This document shows positions 32,522-39,520 of a stretch of DNA of 39,520 bases, in pieces; positions within the stretch are counted from its first letter, which is position 1, and each line of letters opens with the position of its first letter. The position numbers and the translations under genes were made by a program. Below the pieces are notes generated by a model. It was not told the origin of the DNA, made no database searches, and saw only the letters and a list, made by a program, of their open reading frames with translations. This DNA comes from Physcocola sp002396385 (GTDB lineage Bacteria; Bacteroidota; Bacteroidia; Bacteroidales; Paludibacteraceae): contig CAMNDM010000035.1 of assembly GCA_946535435.1 (NCBI GenBank), positions 1 through 39,520 of the forward strand, in the 5' to 3' direction.

Positions 32522-33473
32522 AAAAGACTATATTGAAAGTATTGCCAAAGAGAAGGGCTTCCTACGAGATAATCTTGAAAAAGTAATGCGACTCGCAGAA
32601 ATACTAGATTATTTCAATCAGAGCAATCTACTCGGCAATTCGTTAGTTTTAAAAGGAGGTACCGCCATAAACCTTACCGTTTTTGAAATGCCGAGATTGT
32701 CGGTTGACATAGACCTTGACTTCAGCAGGAATGTGAATAGAAATGAAATGATTTCTACAAGGGTGTCTGTAAATAAAGAAATCCTGGACTTTATGAGCAC
32801 CGAAGGATATATGCTAAAACCTGGGACAAAGAACCCACACACTTTAGACTCTTGGATATTCGGCTATACCAACACAGGAGGGAACCCCGACAATATAAAA
32901 ATTGAGGTCAACTACAGTAACAGGTGTCACGTATTACCTGTAATCGAAAGAGAGGTTCGTATCAACTTCCTTGGCAACATAAAAGTGAATGTTTTATCAC
33001 CGATTGAGCTCTTTGCTAGTAAGATAAACGCACTTATCAGCCGTGCCGCCATACGAGACATCTATGATGTCAACGGCATGATTTGTGCACATCTGTTTGA
33101 GAGAGAAGAGGATGTCAACATGCTTCGAAAAATTCTTGTCTTTTATATGGCTGTCGGGTCCAACTGTAAAGCCGAGGAAGTTACCCTTCAACGAAAAGAA
33201 TTCAAACACATTGAAACATTAGGGTTCGCCCAAGTAAGATCGCATTTGATTCCTGTGTTACGAAAAAGCGAGAAATTCGACTATATAACTTGTAAAGAAA
33301 GAGTTTTAAAGTTCCTAAATAGATTCCTTGTTTTCTCTGAAAACGAGAAAGCATTCATTGAACATTTCAATCAAAGAGAGTACCTGCCAGAAATTCTTTT
33401 TGGAGAAAACGAAATAACCGAAAGAATTAAGAATCATCCTATGGCACTTTGGAAATGTAGACCAAAAGAATAA
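32502..33473 (+). CDS. abiEii: AbiEii-type nucleotidyltransferase toxin
   Basis: A 323-residue toxin. The nucleotidyltransferase signature is complete: VLKGGTAINL with GG-T, then PRLSVDIDLDF with the paired Asp, followed by NVLSPIELFASKINALISRA and AIRDIYDVNGM. AbiEii enzymes block growth, in known cases by modifying tRNA 3' ends, to abort phage infection. ATG 32508 is an alternative start. Its stop lies 150 bp before the end of the CRISPR array; that gap holds nothing I recognise. Confidence 0.9.
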   Translation: MTMSSYKKDYIESIAKEKGFLRDNLEKVMRLAEILDYFNQSNLLGNSLVLKGGTAINLTVFEMPRLSVDIDLDFSRNVNRNEMISTRVSVNKEILDFMSTEGYMLKPGTKNPHTLDSWIFGYTNTGGNPDNIKIEVNYSNRCHVLPVIEREVRINFLGNIKVNVLSPIELFASKINALISRAAIRDIYDVNGMICAHLFEREEDVNMLRKILVFYMAVGSNCKAEEVTLQRKEFKHIETLGFAQVRSHLIPVLRKSEKFDYITCKERVLKFLNRFLVFSENEKAFIEHFNQREYLPEILFGENEITERIKNHPMALWKCRPKE

Positions 33474-35112
33474 TAGACAAAAATATGCTAAAGTGCCCTA
33501 CATCTCTAATCTTCGCAAAAGAAGCACAGACAGCAAATACTGTTTTGATGCTTTAACTATGATTTAAAAGTCTTATACCAAACTTTGACAGCATTTGCTC
33601 GTAACACCATTTAATGTTTTGCTCATACTATCCTTATTGTGTTGGACTATGGTCTCTGAGTAATAAATATTTTTATATGACACAATATTTGTTAGTCTTA
33701 ATCCTTATTGTGTTGGACTATGGTCACTGAGTCTAGAGCTCTTCTTCGCTAACTCTCAGAGACAAGTGTCTTAATCCTTATTGTGTTGGACTATGGTCAC
33801 TGAGGGTGTACTCTTTAAAGCAAAGAAAATGGGTGAAAAAAGTCTTAATCCTTATTGTGTTGGACTATGGTCACTGAGTGCTGCTAAATTCCTACTTAAT
33901 GACTGTCAGATACGTCTTAATCCTTATTGTGTTGGACTATGGTCTCTGAGTCAGTCTTTGTTCCCTGTTCCATCAAATGTTGATACTGTCTTAATCCTTA
34001 TTGTGTTGGACTATGGTCTCTGAGTAATGCAGAAAATAAAGATTTCCCTTCAATGCCTGGTCTTAATCCTTATTGTGTTGGACTATGGTCACTGAGAAAT
34101 GAAAACTACGGCCCTAACATCAGGGCTATTCTGGTCTTAATCCTTATTGTGTTGGACTATGGTCACTGAGCAAAGTATCTACTAAGAAGGAAGAGCACGA
34201 CAATAGTCTTAATCCTTATTGTGTTGGACTATGGTCACTGAGGGCATTGAGGTTCCTGCTTTGACTGGTGGAACTCACGTCTTAATCCTTATTGTGTTGG
34301 ACTATGGTCACTGAGGGCATCAAAAGATCTGATGCTGGTACTTATGACATTGTCTTAATCCTTATTGTGTTGGACTATGGTCACTGAGTTAAACAGATAT
34401 AGAATAGTATATGGGAATATTATGTCTTAATCCTTATTGTGTTGGACTATGGTCACTGAGTCATTAATTTTGACGAAAATAGTAACACAACGCTTCGTCT
34501 TAATCCTTATTGTGTTGGACTATGGTCACTGAGCTTCTTCAACATGATGCTCCATGTAAATCTGATTGTCTTAATCCTTATTGTGTTGGACTATGGTCAC
34601 TGAGGCAAGCTAAAAAGATTAATGCTACAGAAGAATTAAGTCTTAATCCTTATTGTGTTGGACTATGGTCACTGAGGACAATTATAAACCTGTTTATAAA
34701 ACTGATTATGTCTTAATCCTTATTGTGTTGGACTATGGTCACTGAGAAACGAGAAGATGCAAGCTTCCCAGAAATGGGAAGAATGTCTTAATCCTTATTG
34801 TGTTGGACTATGGTCACTGAGTATGATTGAATATACTATTAAGTCCGAGTATTCTTTGTCTTAATCCTTATTGTGTTGGACTATGGTCACTGAGTCGAAA
34901 TAGGGTTCGGTCCGATGGTTAAAATATGGTCTTAATCCTTATTGTGTTGGACTATGGTCACTGAGACTACCATCTGAATATAGTGGACGAGGATGATCTA
35001 GGTCTTAATCCTTATTGTGTTGGACTATGGTCACTGAGAATAGAAAAATTTTCCCACTCACTAATAAATCTAATAGTCTTAATCCTTATTGTGTTGGACT
35101 ATGGTCACTGAG

Positions 35113-35404
35113 ACGATATCGACCCTAAATCAGGGGAATATCAATATATCGTCTTAATCCTTATTGTGTTGGACTATGGTCACTGAGGACAACTGGGTTG
35201 CTGTTGAATATAAGAATGGAGAGTCTTAATCCTTATTGTGTTGGACTATGGTCACTGAGAAAATTATGGTTACAAAAGCTCAAAATTCAAATGTAGTCTT
35301 AATCCTTATTGTGTTGGACTATGGTCACTGAGAAACAACACAAAGAGACGTACAAATTTTTGAGGCTGTCTTAATCCTTATTGTGTTGGACTATGGTCAC
35401 TGAG
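35113..35404. repeat. Four-spacer block, copy 1
   Basis: Spacers 21-24 with their repeats (292 bp). Identical in order and sequence to 35405-35696. Confidence 0.95.
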
Positions 35405-35696
35405 ACGATATCGACCCTAAATCAGGGGAATATCAATATATCGTCTTAATCCTTATTGTGTTGGACTATGGTCACTGAGGACAACTGGGTTGCTGTTGAA
35501 TATAAGAATGGAGAGTCTTAATCCTTATTGTGTTGGACTATGGTCACTGAGAAAATTATGGTTACAAAAGCTCAAAATTCAAATGTAGTCTTAATCCTTA
35601 TTGTGTTGGACTATGGTCACTGAGAAACAACACAAAGAGACGTACAAATTTTTGAGGCTGTCTTAATCCTTATTGTGTTGGACTATGGTCACTGAG
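35405..35696. repeat. Four-spacer block, copy 2
   Basis: Tandem duplicate of 35113-35404: spacer starts ACGATATCGACC, GACAACTGGG, AAAATTATGG, AAACAACACA recur in the same order. Confidence 0.95.
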
Positions 35697-35991
35697 CAAC
35701 GAAAAAAAATAAGGTTGAAACGAAAGTGGAGTTGAGTCTTAATCCTTATTGTGTTGGACTATGGTCACTGAGGACGAATCAGTGTTAACAGCGCTAAACA
35801 CTGCGAGTCTTAATCCTTATTGTGTTGGACTATGGTCACTGAGACTTTCAAGATATTAACGAGTCATGGATGAAACAATTGTCTTAATCCTTATTGTGTT
35901 GGACTATGGTCACTGAGTATATGCAATTTTTAGAAAAAATCCAATTGCCTTCGGGTCTTAATCCTTATTGTGTTGGACTATGGTCACTGAG

Positions 35992-36352
35992 AGTAAAAAT
36001 TATATTTTACTGTTAATCAGAGAACTGTGTAGACCATATTAGACTTTTTCCCTTAATTTTGCCAAAATTTCTGACCATTTTTTCGGACTGCAAAATTACA
36101 TAAAATTTCAATATGTCAACGAGCCCTTGGTATATTTTTTACATCATACTGAATATCAATTCTTTAAACAGCAGAATTGACTACAGTCTGCAAAATATAC
36201 AATCTTGTTCAAAGATATGAAAAATTACAACTTCCGATGCCGAAAAATAGGGATAAGTTTTTACTTCAAACCCGTGTAAACCGCCGCATAAGTCTATGCT
36301 TCTTTTTGCGAATTATATGCTTTCCACAAATAACAACGTATTATAAATTTAG
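35992..36352 (-). promoter_or_regulatory. CRISPR leader region
   Basis: AT-rich non-coding stretch flanking the last repeat, beginning with a small hairpin AGTAAAA/TTTTACT (35992-36011). It contains the array promoter at 36091-36119. No coding sequence seen. Confidence 0.65.
36091..36119 (-). promoter_or_regulatory. Array promoter in the leader
   Basis: On minus: TTG (36117-36119), 18 nt, TAATTTTG (36091-36098). Transcription would start near 36085, about 95 nt before the first repeat, and run leftwards through the array. Confidence 0.6.
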
Positions 36353-36360
36353 TATTTTTG
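36353..36360 (+). promoter_or_regulatory. -7 box TATTTTTG upstream of the ATPase remnant and cas1
   Basis: Fits TAnnTTTG. It is placed for the remnant gene at 36380 (20 nt away) just as the intact homologue's box is at 24842, and it is the nearest promoter candidate for cas1. Confidence 0.45.
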
Positions 36361-36379
36361 CATAAACAACAGAACTAGA

Positions 36380-36625
36380 TTGACAAAACGACCATTACCC
36401 GTTGGCAGAACGTCGTTCGAGACCTTCCGCATACAGGGCTGCCTGTATGTGGACTAAACTGCACAGACATACAGGCTGTATGGCTCCTATGCGCCGTACT
36501 TCCTTCACTCTCCGCGCTGTTTTAGAAAAAGTCTGTTTGTCAGTACCATGCAGACCTTCTTCGGAGGTAGAAAAATACCAGAAGAACCATACCTGCGGGC
36601 AGAACGACACTTCTGCACGTTCTGA
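36380..36625 (+). pseudogene. Remnant of an AAA-ATPase-like (DUF1703-family) gene
   Basis: The frame at 36383+3k reads KRPLPVGRTSFETFRIQGCL, YVD, stop (TAA 36455-36457), then TAQTYRLYGSYAPYFLHSPR and CFRKSLFVSTMQTFFGGRK. This is the N-terminal part of the same family as 24868 (compare LYVDKTEYVYNL and SRPRRFGKSLLAST). The conserved YVDKT lysine is now a stop, the P-loop-like RRFGKS is RCFRKS, and the frame ends at TGA 36623 after about 80 codons. So only a dead N-terminal piece survives between the CRISPR leader and cas1. Confidence 0.7.
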
Positions 36626-36651
36626 GTCTGAAACCATTAACCTAATTCAAC

Positions 36652-37635
36652 ATGGAACTTGTTTTAAACAGTTACGGAGCCTCGCTAAGCCGCGACAACG
36701 AGGGGTTCGTCATCGTTAACCAAGACGGCAAACAGCGCATTCCCACCGAAGGCATTCGCAGCATTCAGATCAGCCGCGGGGCACAAATTACCAGCGATGC
36801 GGTTATGCTGGCTGTTGAGAAGGAAATAGAGGTGGTTTTCACCGACAAGGGCGGTAACGTTATAGGCCGCATCTGGAGTCCGAAATACGGCTCGGTTTCA
36901 ACCATACGCAAAGGACAACTCAACTTCACTTTCAGCCATGAGGCGGTGAACTGGATAAAAAACACCATCACCAAAAAAATGGAAAACCAGCAAGCCCTGC
37001 TACTGATGATGAAAACCGACGACCCCGCTACCGACAAAATAATAGGCAAAAGCATTTCAAAAATCAACGACTACCGCAACAAGGTGAGCGCACTCGACGG
37101 TGAGGTTGTGAGCGACATTGCGGCCACTCTGCGCGGGTGGGAGGGACAGGCCAGCAAAATCTACTTCAACGCCCTTAACACTTTCATTCCTCAAGAATAC
37201 CGTTTCGAGCAACGCAGCCAGCGCCCAGCTATGGACGTGGCGAACGCCCTGCTGAACTACGGCTACGGCATACTGTACGGGAAAATTGAGGGGGCACTCA
37301 TAAAAGTGGGCATCGACCCCTATGTGGGGGTGTTGCACCGCGACGACTACAACCGCCCCGTGCTGGTCTATGATGTGATTGAGCTCTACCGTGTATGGGT
37401 CGATTATGTGGTCTACACCCTGCTGGCACAGAATGTGGTGAGCGACGCTTACTACGAAGTCCGCGAAGACGGCAGCTACTGGCTGGAAGGGCTAGGACGA
37501 AGAGTCTTGATACAAAGTGTAAACGACTACCTCGAAGAAACTGTTACCATTAAAGGCGTGACACGCTCACGCTACAACCAGATGTTCCTTTACGTGCAAG
37601 AATTGGCCCAAACCTTCAAAAAATACGAAATATGA
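36652..37635 (+). CDS. cas1: Cas1 integrase
   Basis: A 327-residue Cas1, the metal-dependent integrase that inserts spacers at the leader end. Metal-binding residues are in place: E164 (RGWEGQASKIYF), H229 (VLHRDDYNRP) and D241/E244 (VYDVIELYRVW). The N-terminal beta domain starts MELVLNSYGASLSRDNEGFV. No reverse-transcriptase or Cas6 fusion is present. It overlaps the next gene (ATGA at 37632). Coding sequence is GC-rich (38 of 60 bases at 37201-37260), unlike the interference genes. Confidence 0.95.
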   Translation: MELVLNSYGASLSRDNEGFVIVNQDGKQRIPTEGIRSIQISRGAQITSDAVMLAVEKEIEVVFTDKGGNVIGRIWSPKYGSVSTIRKGQLNFTFSHEAVNWIKNTITKKMENQQALLLMMKTDDPATDKIIGKSISKINDYRNKVSALDGEVVSDIAATLRGWEGQASKIYFNALNTFIPQEYRFEQRSQRPAMDVANALLNYGYGILYGKIEGALIKVGIDPYVGVLHRDDYNRPVLVYDVIELYRVWVDYVVYTLLAQNVVSDAYYEVREDGSYWLEGLGRRVLIQSVNDYLEETVTIKGVTRSRYNQMFLYVQELAQTFKKYEI

Positions 37636-38660
37636 TAATGGTTGGTAAAAATATAGCCTCGGTGGCCGACAAGATGGTAAAAGTGAAGGAAGACTACCTC
37701 TACCAGCAACTGCGCCACCCGAAGTCTGAAATTGAAAACCTGGTGAACCAGCTACGCATCATCTACACCCTCGACCCGAAAATGTACGGCGCGCAGAAAA
37801 GGGCACTTCCCTATTTTGTGTGCGGTACGTTTACACCTGAGTTCAGAAAAAAGGAGAACTTTGCCTATACCGAAAGTTTCTTGGTTGACCTTGACCACCT
37901 ATCGGCTAAAAAAATGAATCTGGAGGACCTCCGCCTCCAACTTTCCAAAGACAGCAGGGTCTTTATGTGCTTTGCCTCGCCCAGCGAGGACGGCTTGAAA
38001 GTCATGTTCAAACTGAAAGAACGCTGTTTCGATGCGGGTTTGTACAGCATCTTCTACAAACAGTTTATTGTAAAATTCGCCACACAGTATGGTTTGGAGC
38101 AAGTGGTCGACCAAGTCACCAGCGATGTGAGCAGGGCCTGTTTCGTCAGCATCGACAAAAACGCCTACTACAACCCGCAATGCGAGCCTGTGGATTTGAA
38201 CCTTTATGTTGATACGGCTGACCCGTTCGGCCTGTTCGGCGAAAAGAAGAAAGCCGAGAAGGAGTTGAAAGAGTGGACTGACGAACAAAAGAAAGCTACG
38301 GAGAAAAAGCCTGACCCCGAGAAGGCGGTGATGGACCAGATAAAGGAAAAGCTGAAACTGAAGTCCAGCCCAAAAGAGAATAAGAGTGTGTACGTGCCAC
38401 AAGAGCTGAACGACATTGTGGGTGACCTAAAGGCATATATTGATGCAACCGGCATTACCACAACTGAAATAATCAGCATCCAATACGGGAAAAAGATGCG
38501 CTTCAAACTGGGACTGAAACAAGCCGAAATCAACCTGTTCTACGGAAAACGCGGCTATTCGGTCGTCATATCGCCACGCTGCGGAACCGATGAAGAGATG
38601 AACAAGCTGGTTGCCGACTTGGTACAGAACTTTATAGACACCTACGATGGGCAAATCTAA
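37632..38660 (+). CDS. CRISPR-associated primase-polymerase (AEP, BT4734/VirE-N type)
   Basis: A 342-residue protein between cas1 and cas2. Residues 25-210 match the archaeo-eukaryotic primase fold of the BT4734-like/VirE N-terminal family: ESFLVDLDHLS with D86 and D88 as the metal-binding pair, CFASPSEDGLKVMFKL as the family's SPS-GxGLK strand, and SDVSRACFVSIDKNAYYNPQ. A charged linker (about 205-260) leads to a small C-terminal domain (QAEINLFYGKRGYSVVISPR). CRISPR-associated prim-pols (CAPPs) are known near cas1/cas2 in type III systems and make primers and DNA; a role in spacer acquisition or repair is inferred. The first start ATG 37632 or ATG 37638 may be used. Confidence 0.8.
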   Translation: MIMVGKNIASVADKMVKVKEDYLYQQLRHPKSEIENLVNQLRIIYTLDPKMYGAQKRALPYFVCGTFTPEFRKKENFAYTESFLVDLDHLSAKKMNLEDLRLQLSKDSRVFMCFASPSEDGLKVMFKLKERCFDAGLYSIFYKQFIVKFATQYGLEQVVDQVTSDVSRACFVSIDKNAYYNPQCEPVDLNLYVDTADPFGLFGEKKKAEKELKEWTDEQKKATEKKPDPEKAVMDQIKEKLKLKSSPKENKSVYVPQELNDIVGDLKAYIDATGITTTEIISIQYGKKMRFKLGLKQAEINLFYGKRGYSVVISPRCGTDEEMNKLVADLVQNFIDTYDGQI

Positions 38661-39126
38661 AACAGCCGAGGGCTACATTGAAGCACTGCGGAAACTGAAA
38701 AACGCAGGCTTGTCGGGCAGTCCCCCTCCCAACCACTCGACTAACGAAGAGGATGGACTGACTTCGCTGGAAGAACGAATCGATAAAATTATAGGGGTAA
38801 TTAACCAAAACAAACGGCCAAAAGGGAATATGCTGTTTTTTGTAATGTACGACATAGAGAGCAATAAGGTCAGGTATAACATTGTGAAATACCTCGAGCG
38901 GCAAGGTTGCATCAGAGTCCAAAAATCTATCTTTTTGGCTGACCTCAGCAACGAGAAGTACGAAGAGATAAGGAACGACCTTACCGAAGTGCAGAGCCTT
39001 TACGACAACCATGACAGTATATTAATCTGCCCTGTTTCTACCGAATTGCTCAAAAGCATGAAAGTTATTGGTCAGAACATCAATTTCGACGTGATTGTCA
39101 AGAACAAGAATACCTTGTTCTTCTAG
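38647..39126 (+). CDS. cas2: Cas2 with N-terminal extension
   Basis: A 159-residue protein whose residues 62-159 are a complete Cas2 (MLFFVMYDIESNKVRYNIVK, RQGCIRVQKSIFLADL, DSILICPV). Residues 1-61 are an extra region: a helix (GYIEALRKLKNAG), a proline/serine linker and a second helix (LEERIDKIIGVINQNK). The long form overlaps the prim-pol gene by 14 nt, which fits the operon's overlap style; ATG 38830 after AAAAGGGA could start the short form. Cas2 forms the dimer bridging two Cas1 dimers. Confidence 0.9.
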   Translation: MGKSKTAEGYIEALRKLKNAGLSGSPPPNHSTNEEDGLTSLEERIDKIIGVINQNKRPKGNMLFFVMYDIESNKVRYNIVKYLERQGCIRVQKSIFLADLSNEKYEEIRNDLTEVQSLYDNHDSILICPVSTELLKSMKVIGQNINFDVIVKNKNTLFF

Positions 39127-39156
39127 AGTGTCGTGTCTGATACACCAATTTTCGCA

Positions 39157-39216
39157 CGCAGGGTACTGCCTTCCAGGCAGCGGTTTGTGTGTGTCCTTAC
39201 CGGGGGCTGAAGCCCC
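39157..39216. repeat. Dispersed palindromic repeat, copy 1
   Basis: 60 nt containing CTGCCTTCCAGGCAG and the 5' part of the perfect hairpin CCGGGGGCT/AGCCCCCGG (39200-39219). About nine in ten positions match 39461-39520. Between the copies there are two further CAGGCTTCCAGCC motifs (about 39230 and 39294) and no gene. The hairpin may end the cas operon transcript although it lacks a T-tract. Confidence 0.7.
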
Positions 39217-39460
39217 CGGTTATCGAGGTACAGGCTTCCAGCCTGGTTGACAAGTGAATGGTTCGTGTATGTGGTGGTATGATACTGAGATACAGGCTTC
39301 CAGCCTCACATTGTATGTTAAATTAAACACAGAAATCTAGCCAACTGTGTTGGCAATTATGTTTTGCGTGTTTTAGATGTTTTATTCTAAAAAAGTGAAT
39401 AACCCGTGGAAGCGGTAGTGTTGCTGAGGGACAAGTTCAAAGTCGGATATATGTGTAGTG

Positions 39461-39520
39461 CGCAGGGTACTGCCTTCCAGGCAACGGGTTGAGTGTGTCT
39501 TTACCGAGGGCTGAAGCCCC
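39461..39520. repeat. Dispersed palindromic repeat, copy 2 (runs off the window)
   Basis: Same 60-nt element as 39157-39216, spaced 304 bp, cut by the window edge. REP-like intergenic elements of this kind are typical of some Bacteroidales genomes. Confidence 0.7.

Larger units (their letters stand above)
33624..35991 (-). CRISPR. CRISPR array, 33 repeats and 32 spacers, transcribed leftwards
   Basis: Repeats are 37 nt on + (GTCTTAATCC...GGTCACTGAG), spacers 33-39 nt. On the minus strand the repeat ends ATTAAGAC, like the ATTGAAAC-type 8-nt crRNA handle of type III. The first repeat at 33624-33660 has a degenerate 5' end, as expected for the leader-distal end. Repeats 1, 5 (33914-33950) and 6 (33988-34024) have T instead of A in GGTCTCTGAG; the rest are identical. 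A promoter and AT-rich leader lie on the right, beside cas1. Spacers 21-24 are repeated exactly as 25-28, leaving 28 different spacers. No spacer matches other parts of this window that I could find. Confidence 0.97.

Noticed and set aside
33781..34716. Open frames inside the array with repeated NPYCVGLWSL
   Set aside because: Translations of the CRISPR repeats, not genes.
36430..36480. Inverted repeats CATACAGG/CCTGTATG as a structured cas1 leader RNA
   Set aside because: They fall inside the ATPase remnant reading frame and are explained by former coding sequence.
36402..36719. A 105-codon open frame upstream of cas1
   Set aside because: It is out of frame with the ATPase remnant that occupies the same bases and runs into cas1; its product has no protein-like pattern.
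36652..37635. Reverse transcriptase-Cas1 fusion
   Set aside because: The protein is a plain 327-residue Cas1 with no RT motif such as YADD; the companion is a primase.
1..39520. tRNA, rRNA and complete insertion sequences
   Set aside because: None was recognised by eye; no transposase gene or tRNA cloverleaf stood out.

Overview
The window comes from a Bacteroidota chromosome, most likely a Bacteroidales (Prevotella-like) host. Three things point there: a type IX secretion (T9SS) type-B sorting domain on a large Ig-repeat protein, a GH43 glycosidase with a T9SS-like tail, and many promoters of the Bacteroidota form TTG-N18-20-TAnnTTTG. The central stretch is a defence island. The exact species cannot be read from the sequence.

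Layout. (1) 1-9835 is ordinary chromosome: a frameshifted RecG/AAA_4-type tail, a 1326-residue T9SS Ig-repeat protein, a DMT (EamA) exporter, a periplasmic TPR protein, an unrecognised 278-residue protein and a two-domain-plus-CBM GH43 enzyme. (2) 10116-17671 is a type III-D-like CRISPR interference operon of six overlapping genes: HD-less Cas10 with GGDD, a Csm3-like Cas7, Csx10, a tandem double RAMP, a TIGR04423-type small protein and a TIGR03986-type RAMP with a coiled-coil/TPR-like tail. (3) 17990-24760 is a second operon of signalling effectors: a DUF4143 ATPase, CARF-adenosine deaminase (Cad1), a Nudix hydrolase, CARF-PD-(D/E)xK nuclease (Card1/Can2), CARF-HEPN RNase (Csx2/TM1812) and a small Csx20-like putative ring nuclease. 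Three 26-bp palindromes ATTTTGT-N12-ACAAAAT lie in front of it. (4) 24868-31488 holds an AAA-ATPase/PD-(D/E)xK protein, a small-protein cassette (DUF697 protein plus 33- and 43-residue ORFs with related leaders), a WYL regulator, a DHH-like phosphoesterase and a RecD-like helicase. (5) 31745-33473 is an AbiE type IV toxin-antitoxin pair. (6) 33624-35991 is a CRISPR array of 33 repeats and 32 spacers, read on the minus strand from a leader on its right, with one block of four spacers duplicated. (7) 36380-36625 is the remnant of another AAA-ATPase gene. (8) 36652-39126 is the adaptation operon cas1 - primase-polymerase - cas2. (9) The right edge carries dispersed GC-rich palindromic repeats.

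How it should work (inference from the families): crRNAs from the array load the III-D complex. Target RNA binding activates Cas10 to make cyclic oligoadenylate (cOA). That messenger switches on at least three CARF effectors: an ATP/adenosine deaminase, a DNA/RNA nuclease and an RNase. The Csx20-like protein would clear the messenger and the Nudix enzyme may process the deaminated nucleotide. Spacer sequences read like the coding strand on +, so the minus-strand crRNAs would be antisense to mRNA, as an RNA-sensing system needs. No cas6 is visible. The AT-rich interference/effector modules and the GC-rich adaptation module differ clearly in base composition, which suggests separate origins.
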